A stretch of DNA of 64,000 nt from contig NC_087064.1 in the NCBI RefSeq assembly GCF_963678635.1, forward strand, positions 18,586,509 through 18,650,508. The letters are read 5' to 3'. Below the pieces are notes generated by a model. That model made no database searches and was not told the DNA's origin. It saw only the letters and a list, made by a program, of their open reading frames with translations. Origin of the DNA: Symsagittifera roscoffensis. Its lineage: Eukaryota; Xenacoelomorpha; Acoela; Convolutidae. Within the stretch, counting starts at the first letter, position 1, and the number at the start of each line of letters is the position of its first letter. The position numbers and the translations under genes were made by a program. Below, piece after piece: positions 24,416 to 35,298 of this stretch.

Positions 24416-25216
24416 TTAATTGAAATCTTTTAAGCTCGTATTTATTTTGCCTTTTGAACAGTTTATATGTTATCATATTCATATATGTGCAAATAGTTTT
24501 CAATATATGTGCAAATAGTGCAAAATTGTAGCTTGAGTTTTCAAGAATAATTTGGGCTATATGTTTTCATATTTTCATGCTAATTCAAAAACCAACTTAT
24601 AATCCAGTTGGGTTAACTTTATCAAACTTATTAATTCAAAAAGCCTTACGATGACATTTTTTTTGGGAAAAAATTGTAAAGGTTTTTTAAAACTAGACAG
24701 TGTCAGTTCAGGTATCCCAAAGAAATATCATCGCAACTGTCCTTGCAAAAATCTTCTCATTCGATTCAGGACTGCTTGATTTTTATTTTGATGCATAATA
24801 TGTCAAAATGTTTGAACGGAAAACTTGTTCAAGATGTTCCATTTAATCATGTATAACCAAAAATGATTGTCTCTAATTTACCAAAAAAGCTATTCAGTCT
24901 AAAAACGTCCTGCTTAGTCAGCGTGCTGTAGCTGCCTGACAGAATAACAGCAAACGACTTACCACTACGTTAAGTTCCTTTGACACACTTATGAGCATTT
25001 TTTTGTTCTAATTAAGCAATATGAAAGTGAGATCAAATAATATAATCTGTTTCTCCTCTGTTGAAATAAAATCAATGTGCCAATGTGCTTTTTGGCGTTT
25101 TGCTGTCATTACTAAGTTCGTCCATTCAAACCACTCCAGATCCATTTGTGAATTTTATGGAAAGGAAACGGCACACTGTTCAAATTTCGGCTTCAGTTTT
25201 TTGCCTAATTCATTCC

Positions 25217-25442
25217 TCATAATGTCGTGTACACGATTTTATCGACGTAATCGATGACATCACTGCTCTGCAGGAGTCCATCGTGGTCCACTCCCTGGAA
25301 ACTCTTCTCCATCACCGGCTTCGTCTGTCCAGGGTTCCGTTTGAAGTTGCCACAGCCGACTGCAGACTGGTAGTTCACTGTCCCGTCTCCGTCCCCCTTC
25401 ACAGTCTCAATTGGCACTTTGTCTGGGAAACTGGAGTCGTAT
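25217..25442 (-). CDS. LCAT/PLA2G15-like phospholipase, exon 5 (C-terminus)
   Basis: The exon lies between an acceptor reading GCTTATAG and a TGA stop at 25217-25219. It carries residues 340-413 plus one base of codon 339. It contains the family's GDGDGTVN motif with the catalytic Asp (D358) and, 34 residues on, VDHDGLL with the catalytic His (H392). In human PLA2G15, as remembered, the triad Asp and His sit at 360 and 392 of a 412-residue precursor, so length and spacing are almost identical. The 11-kb intron upstream separates this exon from the rest of the gene, but phase (2) and motif order fit. The end ...YTTL needs no further exon. Confidence 0.92.
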
Positions 25443-25670
25443 CTATAAGCATTATTGAAGCCGTTAGCTTTTTTCGAAACAACTGCACATTACAAATTTT
25501 CAAGGTTTATTATAATTTTAAATGCTATTAATGCAAAATTCGTGATTTGACATTCGAAAAGGCAAAATTTGACATTCGAAATTTGATAAAGGCAAAACTT
25601 GACTTTCGAAAGGTAAAAAGTTAACATAGTTGATGCATTTTTAATTAATCAATTGAATCGAAAGAAGCTA

Positions 25671-25778
25671 TTTGTTTCAAACAGCATAACAACCATGTTT
25701 GTTTCAAACAACATAACAACCATGTTAGTTTCAAACAGCATAACAACCATGTTTGTTTCAAACAACATAACAACCATT
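25671..25778 (+). repeat. 27-bp minisatellite, four units
   Basis: Four copies of TTTGTTTCAAACARCATAAC + AACCATG start at 25671, 25698, 25725 and 25752. The R position alternates G, A, G, A, so the array looks like two copies of a 54-bp dimer. It lies in lipase intron 4, about 230 bp from the exon 5 acceptor. The open frame through it is a by-product of the 27-bp period. Confidence 0.9.
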
Positions 25779-26420
25779 AACATTCGATTTCAGAATTTTT
25801 TGATTTCAGAAGTGGTTTTATGGCTTTTCGTTTACTGCATGCAAAGTTAGTGTGGATGCCTTCAATTTGTTGTAGTCCAAACTAATTGCTTTGGCAATTC
25901 ATCAGTATATGTAGCTGCTTTTTTGTGACTAGTGTTTGCCGACTGCCAAACGTTCGTGGACAATTCTCGAGATCGCATGTTCGAAGCCAATGCGTAGCAA
26001 ATTTTAAGTATTTCAAAGCTGATTAGAACGCTGTCAGAACGCTGTTTTTTGGCCGAGTTTGCGCTAGTGTTTGTGAAGCGCATCTTTCTCTCTGTGTTAC
26101 AATTCTAACAATTAAACAACTAAGAAATATATATCACACAGTCTAGAAAAAATGTCAGAAGTTAATCCCTGAAATTGCTTTCAAATGTTTTTTTTCGATA
26201 AAATTTAAGAAATCCATTCTATCGAAATCAAAATTTTCCTGACTGGGGTTTTTACTAACACATTCGCTTCCTTCAATTCGAGCAATTTTTTGTTCTCGGT
26301 TACGCTCTGCTCATTTCGCATGAACTGAATAAAGTAATGGATAGTCAGATTAGCGCAAACCATTCCCATTTGGAAGGCTCTATCTCAGCCTTCTACTGAC
26401 TTAGTAGCCACTGTCGGCCA

Positions 26421-26956
26421 TTTTTGTTCCGACTTTTGATACGAAAGTAACGGAATATTTGTGCTCGGGGTGGGTTTTTTTTTTTCTTCAGACAAATTTC
26501 GACTTTTTAACTAACCATTTTTGACGGAATCTTTTTATATCATTCGAAAGGTATTGTTGTCCTGAGCTCAAATTTGAAAAGATATTTCACCTGTGATCAT
26601 TTTTCGTAGAGTTACGGGGGTTTAAAAGTTGCCATTTTGGCCAATTCGGGACAATTAACACGCGGTATATTTCGCGCTATTAACACGTAAGCAGAGAGTT
26701 AATCCGTCTTAGAAATCGTTCCAAATTGGTTAAAAGAAGCTTAGTTGCCATAATTGATTTGTTACAAGGAGCGAAATCTATCCTTTTGTACTTTATATGG
26801 CGTGTGGGGGGATGATTTTCATTTAAAAAAATTTCAAATTTTAATTTTTTTTTTCATTTTGTTATTTCATTGAATTTTTAAATGTTATTACTGCTCCATA
26901 AACCTTAAAAGGCAGTCGGAACATTCAGGGCTTCGCCCTGATACGAGCAGTCTTGT
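26421..26956 (+). repeat. left arm of foldback-type element
   Basis: A 536-bp arm running from TTTTTGTTCCGAC to the hairpin end CAGTCTTGT. It includes the landmarks TCCTGAGCTCAAATTT, CCTGTGATCATTTTTC, GGACAATTAACACGCG and TTACTGCTCCATAAACCTTA that identify other fragments of the family. Confidence 0.85.
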
Positions 26957-27774
26957 TTGTGTTTTCTAATTGGTTACTCAGATAATGTGGAACTTGACCA
27001 GCACTTCGACGGCCACGGATGATTGTGACAACCAAGTTCACTCAAAATAATCAAAATTTTCCATACATGGGAAACTTTCCGACTCCTTGCGAATTGAAGC
27101 GCATAGTCAATTGAGATCTAATTCAAAGTCAAGCGCTTCAAAAAATTTTAGCAACAGTTGCGTTTTTCATATGTTCTTTGAGTGCTCAAGCCTTCTTCTT
27201 GATTTTCAGGCCAATTTGCCTAAGTTGAATGAAAAACGCATTCTTTGATTAATACAGTACAAAGATAAACATTTTCAGGTTTTTTTTTCCAGATGAAGTT
27301 TTATCTGTAATAGGTTCAAACTTGGGTTTACTTAAATCAGCTCTGTAAATGTGCAAAAGTTTTGCTCCTTACTCTTGTTTGCAACAAATAGCAGACCAAA
27401 GGTACTATTTGTTCACTCACTGCCGCTTGAAGGGTGAAAATTTGTTAAAATAGTGATGGGCATGCTTAAAAAGTCCATCTGCGTGCCATCCCTCAGGGCG
27501 AGAGGCAATTCATGTGGCATCGCTATTTCCTTTTGTGTCATGAGGGCTGATCCGATAGTTTTTTGCCTATGAGCTGTTCTTTTAGTTATTATTGGGCAGA
27601 TTCCCCTGCGTATTCAAAAAAGAAGAATTTAACGGGAAGTTTTTTAACCCCCAAAGAAGCCCCCGACTTGAAAAAAAAAACAGTTTTCTCAAATCCACTA
27701 CCTTTCATTTTTCTAGAGGTCACCCACTTCTTTTTGCTGTGCTTTTCAAACAATTTGCGTTAGTTGTAAAATGA

Positions 27775-28307
27775 TACAAGACTGCTCGTATCAGGGCGAA
27801 GCCCTGAATGTTCCAACTGCCTTTTAAGGTTTATGGAGCAGTAATAACATTAAAAAATTCAATGAAATAAGACAAAATGAAAAAAAAATCTAAAATTTGA
27901 AATTTTTTTTGAAAATCATCTCCCCACACGCCATATAAAGTACAAAAGGATAAATTTTGCTCCTTATAACAAACCAATTATGGCAAATAAGCTTCTTTTA
28001 ACCTATTTGGAACGATTTCTAAGACGGATTAACTCACCGCTTACGCGTTAATAGCGCGAAATATATCGCGCGTTAATTGTCCCAAATTGGCTAAAATGGC
28101 AATCTTTAAACCACCGTAACTTTACGAAAAATGATCACAGGTCAAATATCTTTTCAAATTTGAGCTCAGGACAACAATACCTTTCGAATGATATAATAAA
28201 TTCCGTCAAAAATGGCTAGTTAAAAAGTCAAAATTTTTCTGAAGAAAAAAAAACCCACCCCGAGCACGAATATTCCGTTACTTTCGTATCGAAAGTCGGA
28301 ACAAAAA
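27775..28307 (-). repeat. right arm of foldback-type element
   Basis: A 533-bp inverted copy of the left arm. Differences are scattered substitutions and short homopolymer length changes, consistent with independent decay after insertion. Confidence 0.85.
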
Positions 28308-29039
28308 TTACAAATTCAGAGCACGCATGTGTGAAAAATTTAATTTAGTTTTTTGATTCTAACATCATAAGTCCTCATATTGTGACTATGAGCTAATATA
28401 AGAACTGCTGGTAAGAACTACTGAATCTTGTTGTTAATTAACGTTATCTCAATGTTTAATCAATTCAAGAATTTTGCTATTTTGTGCGTAATCCAGTAGT
28501 ACTTTTTTATACCCCATTTTAAGATCAAGTGTATCAAGTATCTTGGAAGCTGGTGTTTCATCAACTATTGTTTTTCAAAACTACATATTTTCGGCTGGTA
28601 CGGATTATTGCTTCGTGCGAACCGTCGCCTTTTCGAAAAGACCGAGTGGTCGCTTTCGACCGATTGTCGCTTTCGACGAGTTGTCGACTCACTGAAATTT
28701 TTGGAGGATTGTTAAATAGTTGAGAATTGAAATTCAAATTTGGATGATAGTTGATTGATTAGTTCGAAGATAAAACTCAAATTTTTAAATATAAGTGTTT
28801 GTAAGTCCCAGATATTTCTGCTGCATTATAGAGCAAGTTCTGCTCTTTTATAAAAAAAATTATGTTTTTTATCATGCGCTTATTACAGAAATTTTTTACT
28901 TTTGATTGCTTTTTGAGAAAAAACGCAATCTAGAAAATAAGCACAGCATTTCAGAAAGCCAAATAAAAAGTTAGTAGAATCACGGTTGAATTTATTGTAA
29001 TTTTAAGAGATGGAGCAGTTTTTGTGGAAATTTTAGTCA

Positions 29040-29326
29040 AGTAGAGCATAGATGCGCATTTGTTATTTATGAGACATAGAATTGCAGTATTCATTTTTTG
29101 ATTTTCGAAAGAGTTTTTGAGAAAATCGATTAACTCTGGCGTATGATTAAAAATTGGCTGCTCTATAATATATTTTGCTCTATAAGCCGAATTTTGCAAA
29201 TTCAGCTGCTACCAGAATCCTTTGGGGCCTGATGTGTCTACGGGGGCATAGAGAGGAGAGAAAATATTTGCCTAACTGTTCTTCCCAATGAGAGCTTTTT
29301 TCTTAGCAGTAGTACCGATTGTAGTC
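29040..29326 (+). repeat. 287-bp flanking direct repeat, 5' copy (R1)
   Basis: It begins AGTAGAGCATAGATGCGCAT and ends CGATTGTAGTC exactly where the 5' LTR of element E1 starts. The same 287 bp follows the 3' LTR at 35530-35816, with about five mismatches (1.7%). It behaves like a target-site duplication but is far longer than the 4-6 bp normal for Ty3/gypsy elements. No coding content. Confidence 0.9.
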
Positions 29327-29557
29327 TGTCAGGGGCTACAATATGTTCAGTTGTCAATCATCTTAGTTGCTATTCTTTATTTACTTATCTCTGAGATTTC
29401 TCATACTATAATTAAGTGTGAGTTTGGTACCTGCCTGTCAATCAACTTAGAACTGTCTAGCTGTTATGTGTTGACCTCTAGTTCACTCTCTTATTTATGC
29501 GAACTAGAATACAGTCAATTGAGTATTTAACAGCCATCGTTTTATCATTCCTTGTTA
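29327..29557 (+). repeat. E1 5' LTR
   Basis: 231 bp, TGTCAGGGGCTACAATATG to CATTCCTTGTTA. The last A is also the first base of the gag ATG. It differs from the 3' copy at two sites (near 29423 and 29520). Confidence 0.95.
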
Positions 29558-29575
29558 TGGCGCAGCCAGTGGACG
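29558..29575 (+). promoter_or_regulatory. E1 primer-binding site (tRNA-Ser type)
   Basis: TGGCGCAGCCAGTGGACG begins directly after the LTR. TGGCGCAG is complementary to a tRNA 3' end ...CTGCGCCA; serine tRNAs end this way and prime insect elements such as 17.6 and 297. One mismatch to that consensus follows at position 9. Confidence 0.75.
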
Positions 29576-30490
29576 GAGGGGGGAAAACCCCCTTGGAATT
29601 GTGGCTTTCTGGCCTCCGAATCAGGCGGAACCACAACTCTTATGGGAACACTGGAAACAAAGATTTCATTGGGCGATGGTGGCGAAACATGGACTAGTCT
29701 CGTCGGAGTATTACTTTGCATCGACATTAACTGAAGCACAGATTACTGACCTGGGTGACATTGGTGGAAAACCACGGGCAGAAGGTGAACGTACACTGAT
29801 ATCGAATCTGTACTTATGCCTGGGTCACGAGGGACAGAGAGCCTTGCATAATCAGCATCCACATTTAGATATGGAAACAATACGATACCCACGTTTTTTG
29901 GATACCTGTGTAGCTCTTTTTCAGAAAGAGCGAAACGAAACGTACGAGATGTACCAGATTTTGTCAAGGAAAGAAAAGGAGGGTGAAAGCTTAGAATCGT
30001 TCTATGCAGAACTTAGTGGAATGGCGGCAAGATGCAATTTGGGCACCCAGGAGCGGAAAATGGTGAGAGACATATTTATTTTCAACATGAGGAACAGGGA
30101 CGCGCAGAACGAGCTGTGTAGGGAAACTAAAACCCCGGAGGAAGCATTGAGAATCGCAATGTCATATGAAAGAGGAGACAAGTACGCAAAGAGTTACAAG
30201 GGCGTCGCATCCGGTTCCACGGGAATGGCGTATCCATCGCCAGGGGGTTCCCTGCAGATCAAAACGGAACCAATCAGCAATATTCGTGGATTCAGGGGAC
30301 GAGGAATGGCAAGGGGACGGGGCCAATATCCAAATGGTGGAGGAGGTCGAACACAAGACCGAATGCAAGAGCGAAGATGTTACAATTGCGATCAACCGAA
30401 CTGCACCCCAGAACACCGACAACGATGCCCAGCAAGAGCCGTCACATGCAATTTTTGCAAAAAGATCGGGCAGTTTGAGAAGACTTGCCG

Positions 30491-30497
30491 GGGAAAA
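30491..30497 (+). promoter_or_regulatory. -1 ribosomal frameshift heptamer at gag/pro border
   Basis: GGGAAAA fits X-XXY-YYZ and is in register with the gag frame (codons CGG GGA AAA). Slipping back one base leads straight into the protease frame, which is open, while gag stops 31 bases later. The following sequence is G+C-rich and could fold; I did not compute a structure. Confidence 0.65.
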
Positions 30498-31255
30498 CGA
30501 CAATCCAGGGGGGACAACCGGTTGGAATAATCCAAGGGGATGAGCTATTCGAGGAAGAAGATACCCCCTCGGATGACGTGGGGCCCCAAGTTGCGGCAAA
30601 TTCAGTAGGTTTCGTTAAACGAGAACACCACAGCTGGTCAACAGAAAGTTCAGACGACTACATGGTTATGGCAATTAGACGGAAGAAGGAAACAGTATTC
30701 AAAGTTGCCGGACCTAAACTCAAAATATACATTAATGGGCACCCGATGAACATTTGGATCGACAGTGGATCGCCGATATCCATTTTCACACTAGAAGATT
30801 TGAGGAGAACAGTGGGAAGAGCGGGGATTAATTTAAAACGGGATGACACTGACGATGACGAATTCCGGGATTACAGTAACAATCGGATCAAGATGTTGGG
30901 CAGAATGGAACTCGAGTTAGCATCAAACGGCTGGAAGACGAAAGCAGAAGTCCGAGTCATTGGGGGGACCAGACCATCCATCGTGGGACGTGATTTGATG
31001 GGGAAACTCGGACTCCAGTTAATGCAAGCAGATCCAAGGGGGGAAGTAATGAATATCCAGGGGACGGAAGACAATTCATGCAATGAGGGGCACGACGAAC
31101 CGGAGGATGAGCAGATGGATCAATGGCAATTATACTTCAGTAAGCTATTCCCAAAACTTTTTACTAGAGTTGGAAAACTAGGAACTACAAGGTTCAAGCA
31201 GAATTTTTCAAAATTCTTGTACCAGTGCAGCAGAAGGGACGGAGAGTGCCGGTAA
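30498..31255 (+). CDS. E1 aspartic protease (gag-pro frameshift product)
   Basis: Open frame in the -1 frame relative to gag, reached through the heptamer at 30491. It contains the retropepsin active-site loop WIDSGSPISIF (DSG rather than DTG) near 30758-30790 and, about 80 residues later, the second motif region SIVGRDLMGKLGL. Such proteases act as dimers to mature Gag-Pol. Downstream the frame continues into the linker before RT (LFTRVGKL, like E2) and stops at 31255 just after the RT frame opens. No canonical slippery site is visible at that second border, so an indel is more likely than a second programmed shift. Confidence 0.82.
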
Positions 31256-34200
31256 CGCTCCAAGAAAAGGTGGACAAGGAAATTGATAAGCTATTAACCC
31301 AGGGACATATAGAAAAGTTGAAAGAGTGTTCGGATCGATATTTTGTTTCTCCGATTGTCATCACCGTAAAAAAAGACGGGTCCGTAAAGTTAGCATTGGA
31401 ATCTCGAGAGCTTAATAAACAAGTTCATAAAAACAAATACCAAATGCCAAATATAGAAGAACTTGTAGATACAATAGGACAACTTATTTCCGAGAAAAAA
31501 CAAGGGGAGGTGTACTTTACTACGATGGATCTAACGTACGCGTATGGGCAACTACCGCTTAGTGAAGAAACAAGCGTGCACTGTAACTTTTCTTTGGTGG
31601 GCGGACGGTCGACAGGAACATACCGATTCCGAACAAGGTTTTACGGGCTAACGTCCATGCCGGCAGAGTTCCAACGAGTAATGGACTCAGTTTTGAACGA
31701 ATTCCCAAAAGCGAACGCGTTTATTGATGATATTTTGGTTACAACCAAGGGAACGGAAGTAGAACATATCTCCTTGGTTGAAAAGATCCTCAGGAAACTA
31801 AACCACGAAAACATATCGCTGAAATTACCAAAATGCGAGTTTGCGAAACGAGAATGCGAGTGGCTTGGTCATCGTATAACCGAAACGGGGGTTACGCCGC
31901 TTAAACGCAAAACATCGCCGATAGACGCATTAAAGACCCCTAAAACAGTCACTCAATTAAAATCATTTATGGGCTCAATCCACAGCTTGCATAAATATTT
32001 ACCAGCCATAGCGGAGATGTCAGCTCCATTAAGGCCACTTCTCAGCAAGAAAAACGAACATAACTGGACCGCGGAATGTGAAAATGCTTTCCAAAACATT
32101 AAATTGGGGGTAGCAAACATAGTTGAATTAAAACATTTTGATATTCATAAAGACATTAGAGTTGTTTGCGATGCAAATCACAATGGCCTTGGAGCGGTTT
32201 TAGAGCAATTGGGTACAGAAGGGTGGCGCCCTATCTCTTTTGCTTCACGATTCTTAAACGCAGCCGAGAAAAAATATTCCACCAACGAGCTTGAGATGCT
32301 GGCGGTGGTATGGGGGGCCGAGTATTTCAGAAACTATTTTTTAGGCAGATCCTTTACAGTTATCACGGACCATAAGGCTCTAATTTCATTACTTAACGGG
32401 AATAACAAGAAAAACAAAACACTCTTTTCAAGACTGACACGTTGGCTAGACAGACTGATTCCTTTTGACTTTGTAATAGAGCACAAACCGGGCGCCAAGA
32501 TCGGATTAGCAGATTACTTGTCAAGGCATCCTAGCGAACCCCCTAAACCGATAAGTCAATATAATAATTTGTTCACCGTGGCAAAAATCGCTTCAATTAG
32601 AAAATCCCTTGGTTTCACAAATGATTTAAAACCCCTTGGTGAACGAAATTATCAGGATATTAAAGAAACTGTTTCTAAACAGTCTAGACGGTTTTCATCC
32701 AATCAAAAGCGAGTACAGACAACATGCCTACAAACAGCGACGGTTGAGGGCGGAAAGTCATGCGTGAAAACAACGACCAATAGGAAACGATCAATTTGCA
32801 TAACGCGTAAATCAAAGAAATCCAAGGGACATTCAGTGTGCTCTATATATTGTTCCCTCGGAAGACGGTTAAATTGGCCTACATCAAATAATTCAAACAA
32901 AATGGATAACGACTCTAATTGTTCTTTCCCAGTATTTGAAATTGAAAATGTTGAAAATGTTAGAATTGATTCCCAAACTAACTCTCCGAATATACTACAA
33001 CCTCAGATCAACTCTCCGCTTAGATTAGATGAAAATCTATTGAGTAGCGATGAAATAACTGTCATTAACCCTGAAATTGTTGCAATTACTAAAAATACAC
33101 GGGATTCAAAAATTAATACAGTACTTTCTATACCTTCGAAAGTTCCAGGCGAGCTCTTTCCTACCGTTAATCCGAATCAGAAAATTATGTCTATCATTCT
33201 TCGTGATTGCAAGGTTATCAAGAAATCCCAAGCGTTACCAGAACTATTTAATTTAGAATTTGTTGCCTCAAACATACCGGCGGATGTGAACTTAGTACGT
33301 GTAAAAGAAGCATTGGAGAAGAAGATTAACTTGAAAGAAGAACTCCTGAAGATTGGGAAATACTGGGCCCAATACGCAAACGATTTGTCATTACGGGACG
33401 ATTGTGTGTGGTTGGATGGAAGGCTGGTCATTCCTTTGCCATTACAAGTCCCAATTGAGTCGCGGATACATTATTACCATCACGGTAAAAGAAACATGTA
33501 TGAAGCAGCGCGTGACGTCTGGTATCCCTACATGTAGCGCAGTTTGGCAGCAAAGGCCACGTACTGTCAGCAATGCACGGAAGCGGGTAAGAACCTAAAA
33601 TCGCTATTACCCAAGGGAGATATGGGGAAGGTCCCTGAACCAAGGGAACCCAATGAATGTATACAGTTGGACTTCTGGGGGCCAATAAGTTACTTAAATG
33701 AGAGTAAGAAATATGTCTTGGTTGCTACGGACCGCTTCTCAAGGTGGCCATCAGCAATGGTTACTACCACTAACACATCAGATAAAGTCTTAAAATTCCT
33801 CGATAAATACATAACTCATCATGGAGTACCTCGGAAAATCCACGTTGATCAGGGATCATGTTTTACATCTAATAAATTTAAAAGCTTCTGTAACAACGAA
33901 GGCATCGAGCTAATGTACTCCCCAGTGAATGATGATCGAGGCACGGGGTCCGTTGAACGGACAATAGGAACTTTGAAGAATTTTGTCCTAACATATGCGA
34001 CTGAAAAAGAGCATAAGTCTCTAGAATCTATGGTCGATAAAGCGCTAGGCGCCCTACGATTTTCCAAAAATGCAACTACTAAATTAACACCTTTTGAAGC
34101 TCACCACGGCCGGGAGGCCAACTCCGTTTTACGAAATCTTACGAAAAAACCAAGTTTGAAAAATTTGAATTGGAAGAACGTCTTAAAATAAAAATGTTTG

Positions 34201-34962
34201 TGTTTAGACGAAAATGATCCTGAGATGAGTAAAATTGCATTCCCTCAGCACTCGATTTGGGAGGAGAGGTCCGATTTGACATACGCTCCAGCTTTAAGAA
34301 GGGCCCCTATCATGCTTGATAGCGATCAGGAAATGGACACATGTCCAGGAGAGGTATCGGGAGTTGCCCCGAAAATCCAAGGGAGTGGAGACACTGGCCC
34401 TAACATCCAGGGGAGTGGAGGCGCACGCGACCTATATCAGCGTACCACCAGCAAGACCCTAAATTGGTATAAATTATTAAAATCCAATGTAATCTCTGAA
34501 TCCGAACATACTATCAAGCTAAAAAACGGATCTGTTCTTAGGAAAAGTGCAGTGGCAGTAAAACCAAAACCCAACCTTCCCAAGAAACGGAAGCCGGCTA
34601 CGCTCAAGGAGATGTTATCAAGCGCAAAGAAAAGGGCAGTCGAGAGCCCGAAGTCAAAGAGAGCAAAGGCCATGCAAAACGTACCAGTAGCCACCTTCCA
34701 GTCCGACAGTTCGGATAGTGAACATTACCAGCCATTAAATATTATCCCTGCAAGATTACCGATAGAAGTGTTAGCGAGACACGAAGCGATTGCGGCGGGA
34801 CAAGGCCCAAGCGGCAGTACAGCAGTAGCAGAACGTGGAACGGGAGCAAAAGCAAAACCAAGAGTGACGAGAGCGAAGCGGGGAAAAGGGGGGGCAAGAA
34901 AAACAAGTAAAGGGGAGCCAGGAACGACCGGCATTAGTTGCGAGAGAGTGCCTTGTGAATAG
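31195..34962 (+). pseudogene. E1 pol: reverse transcriptase, RNase H, integrase
   Basis: One frame interrupted by TAG at 33535-33537 and TAA at 34189-34191. RT (about 31.2-32.1 kb) has KDGSVKLALESRELN, the TMDLTYAYGQLPL block with the first catalytic Asp, and the FIDDIL box. RNase H (about 32.15-32.55 kb) has DANHNGLGAVLEQ, NELEMLAVVWG and FTVITDHKAL. A roughly 260-residue linker follows. Integrase has an HHCC zinc domain (H-x3-H ... CQQC, with the TAG inside it), the DDE core (LDFWGP, HVDQGSCF, GSVERTIG) and, after the TAA, a C-terminal region with IKLKNGSVLRKS and a long basic Lys/Arg/Ser-rich tail. The stop in the zinc domain alone should abolish integrase. No env-like gene follows. Confidence 0.92.
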
Positions 34963-35298
34963 TAGCCAAGAAGAAGAAGAAGACGTTGAATCTGGCAGTC
35001 AAAGTGAAAGCTCGGGAACTTGAAGGAGTACTAGAAGAAGAAAGCCAGTAGATAAAATGGGAGGAGTCATGATTGAAAATATCCAGGGGGCGGAACAAAA
35101 AGGAAAACATCCAGGGGGAGAAGGAAAATGAACCTTACTTTAAAACTTATTCAAAAACTCATTACCCAGGGAGAGGGATGGCCATAAGCCTAAAACTCAA
35201 GTTTGTTGTATCGTTTTAGTTGAGGCGGCAGGTTGAAGGTTTAATTATTATATTAAATTTAAATTACTATGTATTTAAATTTTACATCCATACGCTAA

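Larger units (their letters stand above)
22256..25216. other. intergenic region between convergent genes
   Basis: It holds the 3' untranslated regions of both genes. Visible: a 13-G run at 22766-22778, the AATAAA pair near 23.0 kb, a family C copy at 23.93-24.42 kb, and an AATAAA on the - strand (TTTATT at 24782-24787) about 430 bp past the lipase stop. No further coding sequence is recognised. Confidence 0.6.
26421..28307. mobile_element. foldback-type element with about 535-bp inverted arms
   Basis: The left arm 26421-26956 and right arm 27775-28307 are reverse complements over their whole length, about 93% identical by eye. Outer ends read TTTTTGTTCCGACTTT and inner ends carry CAGGGCTTCGCCCTG (a hairpin with TTC loop) followed by ATACGAGCAGTCTTGT. 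The 818-bp centre has no recognised protein; its two short overlapping + frames near 27.57-27.77 kb match nothing I know. No clear target duplication. It could be a foldback transposon or two opposed copies of a short non-autonomous element. Pieces of the arm recur at 51.1 kb, 54.4-54.8 kb and in the 58.7-64 kb array. Confidence 0.75.
29557..30530 (+). pseudogene. E1 gag (capsid + zinc knuckles), frame broken near start
   Basis: The ATG at 29557-29559 overlaps the LTR/PBS junction, as in E2. The main gag frame runs from about 29601 to TAA at 30528 but is one frame away from this ATG; the G- and C-runs at 29576-29592 are the likely site of an indel. The product has a capsid-like helical region with FWP..QAEP and FYAELSGMAARC segments, a Gly/Arg-rich stretch (RGFRGRGMARGRG), then two Cys-rich knuckles. 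The first is CX2C-type and irregular; the second, CNFCKKIGQFEKTC, has Gln where the CCHC knuckle needs His. A -1 frameshift heptamer lies near the end. Confidence 0.88.

Noticed and set aside
25671-25778. CRISPR-like direct repeats
   Set aside because: Units are directly adjacent without spacers and the genome is eukaryotic.
25653-25850. Small repetitive protein FVSN(S/N)ITTM
   Set aside because: Produced by the 27-bp minisatellite, a multiple of three; no promoter or splice context.
29288-29530. 80-codon frame across the E1 5' LTR start
   Set aside because: It spans the flank/LTR boundary and is not repeated at the 3' LTR in the same context.
31165-31260. A second programmed -1 frameshift between protease and RT in E1
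   Set aside because: The frames overlap in the right direction, but no X-XXY-YYZ heptamer is in register; an indel is more likely.
34198-34962. An env-like third gene in E1
   Set aside because: It is in the pol frame after a stop, has the integrase C-terminal block and a basic disordered tail, and lacks a signal peptide or membrane segment.
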